DNA of 7,510 nt from Candidatus Methanofastidiosia archaeon (GTDB taxonomy: Archaea > Methanobacteriota_B > Thermococci > Methanofastidiosales > NM3). The notes beneath the pieces are model-generated. The model did no database searches. It had not been told where the DNA came from and saw nothing but the letters and a program-made list of their open reading frames with translations. Location: the NCBI GenBank assembly GCA_020854925.1, contig JAHKLV010000066.1, positions 1 to 7,510 of the forward strand, read 5' to 3'. Made by a program: the position numbers and the translations under genes. Positions 1-5,956 of the stretch are shown piece by piece (the stretch's first letter is position 1; every line of letters begins with the position of its first letter).

Positions 1-424
1 CGGGTATGCCAATCCTCTGCATTTCTCCAACGAGCGGTCCAGGGGGGAATCCGGTGTCTCCCTTCGGTATAAGGATATCCTTGGGGCACGATTCTCCTCC
101 TTTTGCAGGAGCGCTTGTCTTTCCCTTTTCGAACAGTTTGTAAATGACAAACGGATTTGCATCCGTGAGTGCCAGTGACGATCCACCCTGAACGTAGTCA
201 GCGAGGACCCGCAGACGGGTATCTTCGGCATTTTGCAAAGCGAGCTTGAGCAGCGTGTTCCTGGCGGTCCGTATCGAGACCTTGCCGCGGAACTCGCGCC
301 TCATGGCCTGCAGCTGCCGGGCGGCGATGCCTGAGATGTCCACGATGCCGATGACGGGCTGAGATACAATGAGCTGTTCAAGCTCCTGTAGCTCATCCTT
401 TTTCCATGCAGCCACATGTGCCAT
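1..424 (-). CDS. rpl10: Large ribosomal subunit protein L10 (archaeal P0), N-terminal part
   Basis: This is the N-terminal 141 codons of the archaeal stalk-base protein L10/P0; the rest lies beyond the left edge. L10 sits on 23S rRNA next to L11 and anchors L12 dimers that recruit elongation factors. The translated start reads MAHVAAWKKDELQELEQLI, and further on are the family segments GIVDISGIAARQL and KVSIRTARNTLLKLAL, followed by an insertion-like region ending in KGDTGFPPGPLVGEMQ, typical of archaeal/eukaryotic P0. The ATG at 424 follows the L1 stop codon after a single base. Its SD lies inside the end of the L1 gene, so translation is probably coupled to L1. Identification is by recall of family motifs. 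Confidence 0.93.
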   Translation of the reverse strand, partial: MAHVAAWKKDELQELEQLIVSQPVIGIVDISGIAARQLQAMRREFRGKVSIRTARNTLLKLALQNAEDTRLRVLADYVQGGSSLALTDANPFVIYKLFEKGKTSAPAKGGESCPKDILIPKGDTGFPPGPLVGEMQRIGIP

Positions 425-425
425 C

Positions 426-1061
426 TTACCGCACCTCCACCTTGACCGGCTTTCCCATGGTTGTCTTGACGTATACGTTCTTGACCTGAGCCAGGCCGCG
501 CTCGTACTTGCGTTCAATGACACTAAGGATAGCCAGTGCGTTGTCTGCTATGTCCTCGTCTGACATGGTTTCAGAGCCGATGAGCGCCTGCACAACGGCT
601 GCCTTTTTCATGTCTATCTTGACGGTCTTTTCCAAATTCTTCACGAGCCCATCCAAGGGGGCCTGGGGTGGAAGTGGCTTTGGCATCTTCCCGCGTGGTG
701 CGAGAATCGGACCAAGGAGCTTGCCCACTTTGGGCATGAGATCAGGTTGGGCCAAGAAAAAGCTGTGTGCATTGACAAACTTTTTTGCTTCACGCTTGTT
801 GCTGGCGAACTCCTCGAGATTGTCGATGACATCAAGACCCATCTCTTTGGCTTTGAGGGCGATGTCCCTCTCACCGATAACGGCAACGTTAATCTTTTTT
901 CCCCTTCCTTTGGGGAGGACAACCTCTTGCCGTATCTTGTTTTCTGGCTTCTTGATGTCAACTTCCTTAAGAGTCGCAATGATTTCCAGCGACTGTGTGA
1001 AGTTTCTCGGCTTTGATTGCTCTTTAGCCTCCTTCACCCCTCGTGCTAGTGCTTCCTTCAC
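426..1061 (-). CDS. rpl1: Large ribosomal subunit protein L1
   Basis: L1 is the mobile L1-stalk protein that binds 23S rRNA helices 76-78 and helps release E-site tRNA; in archaea it also represses its own mRNA. The 211-residue length is usual for archaeal L1. Family segments are KPRNFTQS (about residues 17-24), EVVLPKGRGK (about 47-56), the hallmark GPILAPRGKMPKP in the middle and the C-terminal VKNVYVKTTMGKPVKVEV. The start is GTG at 1061, chosen because a full GGAGGTGA lies 6 nt upstream. It is third from the end of the visible operon, 46 nt after rpl11 and 1 nt before rpl10. An L1-binding RNA motif is embedded in codons 9-22 (separate entry), so feedback control of L1, and of coupled L10, is likely. 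Confidence 0.97.
   Translation of the reverse strand: MKEALARGVKEAKEQSKPRNFTQSLEIIATLKEVDIKKPENKIRQEVVLPKGRGKKINVAVIGERDIALKAKEMGLDVIDNLEEFASNKREAKKFVNAHSFFLAQPDLMPKVGKLLGPILAPRGKMPKPLPPQAPLDGLVKNLEKTVKIDMKKAAVVQALIGSETMSDEDIADNALAILSVIERKYERGLAQVKNVYVKTTMGKPVKVEVR
432..438 (-). promoter_or_regulatory. Shine-Dalgarno site for rpl10, inside the rpl1 gene
   Basis: The minus strand reads GGAGGTG, 7 nt before the ATG at 424 and within the last codons of L1. It supports the ATG at 424 and means L1 and L10 translation are physically linked. Confidence 0.75.
997..1037 (-). promoter_or_regulatory. L1 autoregulatory RNA motif within the rpl1 coding region
   Basis: On the mRNA strand a 41-nt fold starts 24 nt after the first base of the L1 start codon. 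The lower helix is GUGAAG/CUUCAC (6 bp). An asymmetric internal loop has GA on the 5' side and GAGAAA on the 3' side. The upper helix is GGCU/AGCC (4 bp), closed by a 13-nt loop. This layout and these bases match, from memory, the mRNA target of L1 in Methanococcus vannielii and Methanocaldococcus jannaschii, which mimics the 23S rRNA site and lies about 30 nt after the L1 start. L1 binding here should block translation of its own message. Part of the pairing coincides with codons for the conserved VKEA and KPRNF peptides, so protein constraint also contributes. Confidence 0.85.
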
Positions 1062-1067
1062 GGGGTT

Positions 1068-1075
1068 TCACCTCC
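1068..1075 (-). promoter_or_regulatory. Strong Shine-Dalgarno site setting the GTG start of rpl1
   Basis: The mRNA strand reads GGAGGTGA with 6 nt before GTG at 1061. It is near-complete complementarity to an archaeal 16S rRNA 3' end and fixes the non-ATG start. Being so strong, it is a sensible target for repression by the L1-binding fold just downstream. Confidence 0.8.
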
Positions 1076-1107
1076 GAATAGCATTGAGGAAGTTGCAAAC
1101 AACTGAC

Positions 1108-1578
1108 TTAGAAGTACTCGTCGTACTTTCCTTCGTCAATTTCCTTTTGCACATCTTTTACTGGTTTGCCTTCAACATACATGTTGAAGGGCACGCCGGA
1201 ACCGATGACCTCTTTCGTTGCCGACTTGAGATCATACGACAGGACGTCGTTCTTCTTCATTTTCGCGACCTTCACTGCCTGTTCCATCGAAATGTTACCC
1301 GCAGACTCGGCACCGGGCTTTTGGGGGCCACGTTCTATGCCGAGCTCCTTCTTCAAGAGGGCCGTGGTAGGGGGTACGCCCACTGTTATCACGAAGTTCC
1401 TCTTGTCGTCTACGGTTATGGTAACGGGGACTTTCATTCCTGCGAAATCCTTGGTCTCCTCGTTGATTGCTTGCACAACCTTTGGCACGGGAACACCAAG
1501 TGGTCCGAGAGCTGGCCCCAGTGGCGGACCTGCTGTTGCTCTGCCACCGTCTACGAGTGTCTTGACTGATTGTGCCAT
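1108..1578 (-). CDS. rpl11: Large ribosomal subunit protein L11
   Basis: L11 binds the GTPase-associated centre of 23S rRNA and with L10 forms the base of the stalk. From the ATG at 1578 the protein is 156 residues. The N-terminal domain holds the diagnostic GPPLGPALGPLG (about residues 18-29), and the C-terminal rRNA-binding domain includes KKELGIERGPQKPG and the stretch around AESAGNISMEQAVKVAKMK. A GTG at 1587 would add three residues, but that codon is part of the SD for the ATG, so the shorter form is preferred. It follows spt5 by 12 nt and precedes rpl1 by 46 nt in the same operon. Confidence 0.96.
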   Translation of the reverse strand: MAQSVKTLVDGGRATAGPPLGPALGPLGVPVPKVVQAINEETKDFAGMKVPVTITVDDKRNFVITVGVPPTTALLKKELGIERGPQKPGAESAGNISMEQAVKVAKMKKNDVLSYDLKSATKEVIGSGVPFNMYVEGKPVKDVQKEIDEGKYDEYF

Positions 1579-1583
1579 ATGTC

Positions 1584-1589
1584 TCACCT
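1584..1589 (-). promoter_or_regulatory. Shine-Dalgarno site deciding the rpl11 start
   Basis: The mRNA strand reads AGGTGA, 5 nt before the ATG at 1578. It overlaps the upstream in-frame GTG at 1585-1587, which is therefore unlikely to be used as a start. Confidence 0.7.
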
Positions 1590-1590
1590 A

Positions 1591-2055
1591 TTAATCATCA
1601 ATGCTCTTTTTTTCGATGATACGTACGTAACTGCCGTTGACAGTCACAGGAATGGGGATTGTTACTTCCAAGAGCTCAACAGTAAGCTCTTCCTTCCCTT
1701 CGTCAATCCGTACGACCTTGGCCCGCTCTCCCTTGAACGGTCCGGCGACAAGCTCGATGATGTCGCCCGGCTTGATGCCCTCCACCGAGGGTTTGTCCTC
1801 GAAGAAGTTTTCAATCTCGGTAAACGGAACGACGCCCGGAAGGATGCCGCGTACATGTTTGATGCCTTCTATTGCTTCCTGTACCGCACCCTCGTCGATG
1901 GCTTCAATAAAAATGTACCCTTTTAAAGTTTCCGGTGACAGGATTGCAGACACCTTGATGTCTCTGCTTCGCACCTTTTCCTCGACGAGCGTGGCAACAT
2001 TACGCTCTTGATTCATGGTGGTTTTCAAAATAAAAAGCTGGTATTCGGGGTTCAT
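1591..2055 (-). CDS. spt5: Transcription elongation factor Spt5 (archaeal NusG homologue)
   Basis: Spt5 binds the RNA polymerase clamp across the DNA channel, usually with Spt4, and raises processivity; its KOW domain can contact the ribosome. The 154-residue protein has an NGN domain at about residues 1-88, including LSPETLKGYIFIEA and HVRGILPGVVPF. A KOW domain follows at about 92-145, starting GIKPGDIIELVAGPFKGERA. This NGN plus single KOW layout is the normal archaeal form. The ATG at 2055 has GGGTGA 6 nt upstream. It lies 12 nt after secE and 12 nt before rpl11. The Spt4 partner is not in the window. Confidence 0.95.
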   Translation of the reverse strand: MNPEYQLFILKTTMNQERNVATLVEEKVRSRDIKVSAILSPETLKGYIFIEAIDEGAVQEAIEGIKHVRGILPGVVPFTEIENFFEDKPSVEGIKPGDIIELVAGPFKGERAKVVRIDEGKEELTVELLEVTIPIPVTVNGSYVRIIEKKSIDD

Positions 2056-2067
2056 GCCGATTCACCC

Positions 2068-2259
2068 TTATAATGTCGCCCCTTGGATGAGGGAGGAGAT
2101 GATCTTTATCAGAAACCCGATGATGGCGATGATGCAGATGCCGATGACACACACTTTCGATATCTGCATGTACTCCTTCTTATCCGGTCTTTTTGTGAGC
2201 CGTAGTACCTTTTTGTACCCTCGTAACGTCTGGGATATTCCTTTCTTTTCTTGTTCCAT
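2068..2259 (-). CDS. secE: Protein translocase subunit SecE / Sec61 gamma
   Basis: SecE is the small clamp subunit of the SecYEG/Sec61 membrane channel. The 63-residue protein has a basic, amphipathic cytosolic part (about residues 1-33, with RGYKKVLRLTKRPDKKEY) and one membrane segment at about 35-58, rich in Val, Ile and Leu. This matches the single-helix archaeal/eukaryotic Sec61-gamma form. The ATG at 2259 is preceded by a purine-rich GGGTGGAG that is a fair but not ideal SD. It sits 27 nt after ftsZ and 12 nt before spt5. The order secE, spt5/nusG, rpl11, rpl1, rpl10 is widely conserved in archaea and bacteria, which supports assigning so small a protein. Confidence 0.93.
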   Translation of the reverse strand: MEQEKKGISQTLRGYKKVLRLTKRPDKKEYMQISKVCVIGICIIAIIGFLIKIISSLIQGATL

Positions 2260-2286
2260 TGCTCCACCCTCTGGCCGGCATCGGCT

Positions 2287-3408
2287 TCAAATAAAGTCGA
2301 TGCCAAGGTTGATGCTGCTCTTGTCGCTGTGTTCACCTAAAATCATTTCGGTTTCGCGAGGGCCGAGGATGTAGGGCGAGTTTACACCAGAAAGAACGAG
2401 CAGGACACGGACCGTGCCCTTGAGGGTCTCGTCAATCTGCGCACCCCAGATGACCTGTGCTTCAGGGTCTAGTTCGTTGGATACGGCTTCAACTATGCGC
2501 TCCGCTTCCTCAAGCTTGAGGTCTGCAGAGCCGGTTATGTTTATAAGTGCTCCCCTTGAACCAGTAATCTCCACATCAATAAGGGGCGAGTTGAGCGCTT
2601 CTTCCACCGCTTCCTTGGCCCTGTTTTCCGTGTCCGACTCGCCCATGCCGATCATGGCAACACCACCATCGCGCATGACTGACTTCACGTCAGCGAAGTC
2701 GAGATTGATAAGGCCGGGCCTTGTGATAAGATCGGTGATGCCGCGGACAGACTGGATGAGGATATCATCTGAGACCTTGAACGCAGCCCCGATGGGCAGT
2801 CCCGGTGCAAGCTCCAAGAGTTTGTCGTTGGGAATGACTATGACGGTGTCTGCCGATTTTCTCAGATTCTCCAGTCCCTTTTCTGCGTTTCGCTGCCTTC
2901 GGATGCCTTCCACCGTAAACGGAAGGGTGACGATGCCGACGGTGAGTGCACCAGACTTCTTGGCGACTTCTGCCACGATGGGTGCAGCCCCCGTGCCGGT
3001 GCCTCCGCCAAGACCGCAGGTCACAAAGATCATATCAGCCTTGTCTATGGCTTCCCTGAGGGAGCGCTCGTCCTCCCGTGCTGCCTTCTCGCCCACGCTG
3101 GGGTCGTTGCCGGCGCCAAGGCCACGTGTTACTTCCTTTCCGATAAGAATCTTTTTTCCGGCTTTGCACTTCTTGAGGTCCTGGGCATCCGTGTTCACCG
3201 CGATGTCCTCGCTGCCTTCGACACCTACCTCTCGAAGGCGGCTGATAGCGTTGCATCCTGCACCGCCCACCCCGATGACCTTGATATGGGCCTGGCACTG
3301 CATAATGATCTCGTCAAGATCGGAGTCCTCTGCCGTATTCGACTCGTAGCTTAGGGCTGTGTCACAACTTGTTGCACGCGCTACTGCATCTTCTATCAAT
3401 GATTTCAA
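2287..3408 (-). CDS. ftsZ: Cell division GTPase FtsZ
   Basis: FtsZ is a tubulin-like GTPase that polymerises into the division ring at midcell. With a TTG start at 3408 the protein has 373 residues. It shows the nucleotide-binding GGAGCN (48-53), the tubulin signature GGGTGTG (134-140) and the synergy-loop segment NLDFADVKSVM (235-245), whose acidic residues complete GTP hydrolysis in the neighbouring subunit. All core motifs are intact. An in-frame ATG at 3447 would add 13 residues but lacks an SD, while TTG has GGAGGG 7 nt upstream and gives an MKSLIEDA start resembling other archaeal FtsZ proteins as I recall them. The tail after about residue 330 is short and ends GIDFI. It is the first gene of the operon running into secE, spt5 and ribosomal proteins. 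Confidence 0.96.
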   Translation of the reverse strand: MKSLIEDAVARATSCDTALSYESNTAEDSDLDEIIMQCQAHIKVIGVGGAGCNAISRLREVGVEGSEDIAVNTDAQDLKKCKAGKKILIGKEVTRGLGAGNDPSVGEKAAREDERSLREAIDKADMIFVTCGLGGGTGTGAAPIVAEVAKKSGALTVGIVTLPFTVEGIRRQRNAEKGLENLRKSADTVIVIPNDKLLELAPGLPIGAAFKVSDDILIQSVRGITDLITRPGLINLDFADVKSVMRDGGVAMIGMGESDTENRAKEAVEEALNSPLIDVEITGSRGALINITGSADLKLEEAERIVEAVSNELDPEAQVIWGAQIDETLKGTVRVLLVLSGVNSPYILGPRETEMILGEHSDKSSINLGIDFI

Positions 3409-3415
3409 GATTTGT

Positions 3416-3421
3416 CCCTCC
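3416..3421 (-). promoter_or_regulatory. Shine-Dalgarno site selecting a TTG start for ftsZ
   Basis: The mRNA strand reads GGAGGG, 7 nt before TTG at 3408. No comparable site precedes the in-frame ATG at 3447, which would lie only a few bases after the predicted transcription start. Confidence 0.7.
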
Positions 3422-3475
3422 AAATGAGCATTTCGATGAAATAGCAAAATATTTACATATACGTTTTATTAATAG

Positions 3476-3483
3476 TATTTAAA
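3476..3483 (-). promoter_or_regulatory. TATA-like box for the ftsZ-secE-spt5-rpl11-rpl1-rpl10 operon
   Basis: The minus strand reads TTTAAATA, a canonical archaeal TATA element, in an A/T-rich 87-bp gap. Transcription would begin about 25 nt downstream, near 3453, leaving a leader of about 45 nt to the TTG start with room for the SD. A second A/T-rich segment closer to ftsZ (about 3448-3462) is an alternative box. No other clear promoter is visible within the operon. Confidence 0.6.
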
Positions 3484-3505
3484 GGTTTTTATGCATATGT
3501 TCCCT

Positions 3506-3533
3506 AAAAAACATAGACTTTCACTGCGAAGTG
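3506..3533 (-). terminator. Possible dtdA terminator: short hairpin then T6
   Basis: Just after the dtdA stop the mRNA strand carries CACT-TCGC-AGTG (3522-3533), a 4-bp stem, then a T6 run (3506-3511) about ten bases later. Archaeal termination relies mainly on T-runs, so this could end dtdA transcription before the ftsZ promoter. One short stem and one T-run is modest evidence; read-through into ftsZ is possible. Confidence 0.35.
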
Positions 3534-3534
3534 T

Positions 3535-4329
3535 TTAAAAATCTTTTGTTTTATATAGTTTAATACCTCTTGTCTCGAGTCTTTCCTTCATTTCGGCGCG
3601 CCCGGGTGTCCCTTTCCAGTCGAGAATGACCGCGTCAGTGGGTCCATTTTGTGCGATTACGTGGTCGAGCGTACGGTCATCCACCGGAAAGGCATACTTT
3701 GGTATGACGTGCCCAACTGCCCAAGGGGTGTGGAGGGCGATGTCGGTGAGCTTGAGAGGATAATGCCCTCCACCGATGCCTAGGGCACAGGGATGTGGCG
3801 CATCGGCATAGGAGAGCGCCTCGTGCACCGCCGATGCCACAACGTATCCCGCACGGGGATCGATCCACTGGTCATGGTGGCTGCCAATCTCGAAGAACGT
3901 CGTTGGAACGGCCGTGGCCGGCCCGTGGTGCGTCGCTTCGAGGGAGACCTCATAGATGAGGCCTTCTTCCTCCCTGCCCCGTTCCATCGCCATGAGCGCA
4001 AGCTTTTGTGCGCGGGGATTTGAAGGGCACACATACCCCAGGGTGCCGCCGTAGTCGGCGGTTCTGAAATTACCGGGCGTATGTGTGGTGAGCGTGGGGA
4101 CCCCCTCCTTGGAAGCGTGGCGCGTTATGAAGAATACGGCATCCACCGAGGGATATGCCTGTTCTATGGCGTCGGCATGGATGGTTCGGTCCTGTATGTG
4201 GATAAGACGCGCGCCGTTGTGTGCGTGCACGTGTCCGTTTTGGTCCTTTTCAAAGGGGAAGTGCTCAATGAGATTTCTTGCGATGTTAACGCCTGCTGGG
4301 TCCTGGAGTGATGCTACAATGAGAATCAT
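3535..4329 (-). CDS. dtdA: Archaeal D-aminoacyl-tRNA deacylase (DTD2/GEK1 family)
   Basis: This enzyme hydrolyses D-aminoacyl-tRNAs, recycling tRNA wrongly charged with D-amino acids; the archaeal and plant form is zinc-dependent and unrelated to bacterial Dtd. From the ATG at 4329 it has 264 residues, close to the family norm. Diagnostic blocks are RHASKEGVPTLTTHTPGN (70-87), EATHHGP (131-137), FFEIGSHHDQWIDPRAG (145-161), GIGGGHY (184-190) and DWKGTPGR near the C-terminus. The conserved His residues are all present. An ATG at 4344 would add VPVP-containing residues not typical of the family. The start at 4329 may be leaderless, since a TTATAA lies about 26 nt upstream. It is divergent from the cysteine desulfurase gene and has no obvious functional link to it. 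Confidence 0.93.
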   Translation of the reverse strand: MILIVASLQDPAGVNIARNLIEHFPFEKDQNGHVHAHNGARLIHIQDRTIHADAIEQAYPSVDAVFFITRHASKEGVPTLTTHTPGNFRTADYGGTLGYVCPSNPRAQKLALMAMERGREEEGLIYEVSLEATHHGPATAVPTTFFEIGSHHDQWIDPRAGYVVASAVHEALSYADAPHPCALGIGGGHYPLKLTDIALHTPWAVGHVIPKYAFPVDDRTLDHVIAQNGPTDAVILDWKGTPGRAEMKERLETRGIKLYKTKDF

Positions 4330-4330
4330 G

Positions 4331-4342
4331 GGTACCGGTACC
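4331..4342. repeat. Perfect 12-bp palindrome GGTACCGGTACC at the dtdA 5' end
   Basis: The palindrome lies between the two possible dtdA start codons. It could be an operator or an RNA hairpin-forming site in the leader, or it may simply be coding if the upstream ATG is used (Val-Pro-Val-Pro). Only the symmetry is directly seen. Confidence 0.4.
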
Positions 4343-4344
4343 AT

Positions 4345-4415
4345 CCCTTCGTTATAAGTGTTGGTGCCAACCTTTAAAAATTGACGTCAGGATAAAGGTA
4401 GTATTGGTGAGTGGC
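4345..4415. promoter_or_regulatory. Divergent promoter region between dtdA and the cysteine desulfurase gene
   Basis: This short gap must serve two divergent genes. An A/T core at 4373-4380 reads TTTAAAAA on the plus strand and TTTTTAAA on the minus strand. On the plus strand it predicts a start near 4402, just ahead of the SD at 4406. For dtdA, CTTATAAC (minus strand, 4351-4358) is another TATA candidate that would give a leaderless message from 4329. The region also holds TGACGTCA (4382-4389, perfect palindrome) beside the A/T core, and TTGG-TG-CCAA (4361-4370). These are possible operator sites. Confidence 0.5.
4406..4410 (+). promoter_or_regulatory. Shine-Dalgarno site deciding the cysteine desulfurase start
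   Basis: GGTGA lies 5 nt before ATG at 4416. The upstream in-frame TTG (4404) and GTG (4407) overlap this site and the predicted transcription start, so they are unlikely starts. Confidence 0.65.
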
Positions 4416-5579
4416 ATGAACCGAGTATACCTTGACAACAGCGCTACCACGGCCGTTGACCCCCGTGTGATCGAAGCTATGATGCCGTATTTTGGCGAGC
4501 GGTATGGAAATGCGTCAAGCCTCCATTCATTTGGTCACGAGGCGCTTGAGGCGGTGAGCATTGGCAGGAAGCAGGTTGCCACGTTTCTTGGCGCCACGCC
4601 GAAGGAAGTCTACTTCACGGCAGGCGGCACGGAATCGGACAACATGGCGCTCCAGGGTGTTGCCTATGCACGAAAGGAAGAGGGCAATCACATCATTACA
4701 TCATCCATCGAACATCCTGCCGTGCTCGAGACCTGCGCCTTTCTTGAGACGGTAGGATTCGAGGTCACCTATCTGCCCGTGGACACCACAGGGCGCGTGC
4801 TTCCCTCCACTCTTGAGGCGGCCATGACGGAGCGTACCACGCTCGTGTCCATCATGCATGCAAACAACGAGATTGGCACGACCCAGGACATCCGTGACCT
4901 GGCGCGGGTAGCGCACGATCACGGTGCGCTGTTCCACACCGACGCGGTGCAGTCGGCAGGCAAATTGCCCCTCGATGTCGAGTCACTGGGTGTTGACCTA
5001 CTTTCGCTTTCAGGTCATAAGATTCATGGGCCGAAGGGAATAGGCGCCCTGTACGTACGCGAGGGAACGCCCATCAAGCCGGTAGTGTACGGCGGGGGCC
5101 ACGAGCGCGGCCTGCGTTCCTCGACAGAGAACGTCCCTGGCATCGTCGGTGTTGGCATGGCGTGCGAGCTCGCGCACACGTATCTTGACGTAGACATCTC
5201 ACTCATGAATCAGATGCGCGATGCGCTCATTGAGGGCATATCAGACACCATCCCCCAGGCAGTCCTCAATGGGCATCCCACCGAGCGTCTTTGTAATAAT
5301 GTTAACATGTCATTTGCCGGTGTCGAGGGCGAGGCACTCATCCTCTCACTCGACCGGGCTGGCATCGCCGCTTCGACCGGCTCCGCGTGCTCTTCCAAGA
5401 CCTCGAAGGCTTCGCACGTCCTGCTTGCCATCGGGCTTGACCAGGCGCTTGCGCTCGGGTCATTGCGCCTCACGTTGAGCAGGATGAATACTATGGAAGA
5501 CATTGCGTATACCATTGAAAAGCTTCCGGCGATGGTGGCACGATTCAGGGCCATGTCGCCCCTGTGGAAGGAGGAATGA
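4416..5579 (+). CDS. iscS: Cysteine desulfurase, IscS/NifS family
   Basis: This fold-type I PLP enzyme converts L-cysteine to alanine and leaves a persulfide on its active-site cysteine, which is passed to Fe-S scaffolds. The 387-residue protein starts MNRVYLDNSATT, the usual family opening. Visible residues are AGGTESDN (69-76, cofactor phosphate binding), SIEHPAVLE with His100 stacking on PLP, HANNEIGT (148-155), Asp176 and Gln179, and SGHKIHGPKG with the Schiff-base Lys202. STGSACSS (320-327) gives catalytic Cys325. All catalytic residues are present, so the enzyme should be active. It lies directly ahead of iscU, whose SD is inside its last codons, which indicates an Isc-type Fe-S role. 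NifS and IscS cannot be separated firmly by sequence; the IscU partner favours the general Isc role. Confidence 0.94.
   Translation: MNRVYLDNSATTAVDPRVIEAMMPYFGERYGNASSLHSFGHEALEAVSIGRKQVATFLGATPKEVYFTAGGTESDNMALQGVAYARKEEGNHIITSSIEHPAVLETCAFLETVGFEVTYLPVDTTGRVLPSTLEAAMTERTTLVSIMHANNEIGTTQDIRDLARVAHDHGALFHTDAVQSAGKLPLDVESLGVDLLSLSGHKIHGPKGIGALYVREGTPIKPVVYGGGHERGLRSSTENVPGIVGVGMACELAHTYLDVDISLMNQMRDALIEGISDTIPQAVLNGHPTERLCNNVNMSFAGVEGEALILSLDRAGIAASTGSACSSKTSKASHVLLAIGLDQALALGSLRLTLSRMNTMEDIAYTIEKLPAMVARFRAMSPLWKEE
5570..5574 (+). promoter_or_regulatory. Shine-Dalgarno site deciding the iscU start
   Basis: GGAGG at the end of the desulfurase gene is 7 nt from ATG at 5582 but only 1 nt from the ATG at 5576. 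The later ATG is therefore preferred, giving a 2-nt gap between the genes and probable translational coupling. Confidence 0.7.
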
Positions 5580-5581
5580 GA

Positions 5582-5956
5582 ATGGGTTTTGAATTCAACG
5601 AAAACGTAATCGAGCACTTTGAGAATCCCCGCAACGTGGGCGAGATACCTGATGCAGATGTTATCGAGACGGTGGGCAGCCCCGTCTGCGGAGACATGCT
5701 GACCCTGTACATCAAGCTCAAGGACGACAAGATAGAGGACATCAAGTTCAAGACGTACGGGTGCGGCGCCGCCATTGCCACATCGTCTCTTTTCACCGAA
5801 CTGGTGAAGGGAAAGACCGTGGAAGAGGCCCTCAAGGTGACAAGCGATGTCGTTGTCGAGGCAATAGGGGGCCTCCCGGAAAAGAAGGTGCACTGTTCGC
5901 TTCTTGCTCCGGATGCCTTTAAGCAGGCCATCGAGAAGTACCGGGCAAAACAATGA
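5582..5956 (+). CDS. iscU: Iron-sulfur cluster assembly scaffold IscU
   Basis: IscU receives sulfur from the desulfurase and iron, builds a [2Fe-2S] cluster, and hands it to target proteins. The 124-residue protein is of normal length and contains GSPVCGD (Cys36, Asp38), YGCGAAIATSS (Cys61) and KVHCSLLA (Cys105). These are the three invariant cluster cysteines and the Asp that makes the cluster labile. The LPPVK segment that bacterial HscA recognises is replaced by LPEKK just before Cys105, in line with archaea generally lacking a dedicated HscA/HscB pair. It sits 2 nt after the desulfurase gene, and its TGA stop overlaps the next start codon. Confidence 0.95.
   Translation: MGFEFNENVIEHFENPRNVGEIPDADVIETVGSPVCGDMLTLYIKLKDDKIEDIKFKTYGCGAAIATSSLFTELVKGKTVEEALKVTSDVVVEAIGGLPEKKVHCSLLAPDAFKQAIEKYRAKQ

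Noticed and set aside
1091..1104. AGTTG-CAAA-CAACT hairpin between rpl11 and rpl1 as a terminator or attenuator
   Set aside because: A 5-bp A/T-rich stem with no T-run; such stems are expected by chance, and the operon clearly continues into rpl1.
508..1569. A 353-codon plus-strand open frame antisense to rpl1 and rpl11
   Set aside because: The opposite strand encodes two clear ribosomal proteins with SD sites; the antisense product has no recognisable domain and crosses two genes and their gap.
2414..3349. A 311-codon plus-strand open frame antisense to ftsZ
   Set aside because: It is Ser/Pro/Ala-rich, resembles no family, and mirrors the codon pattern of ftsZ, whose motifs are unmistakable.
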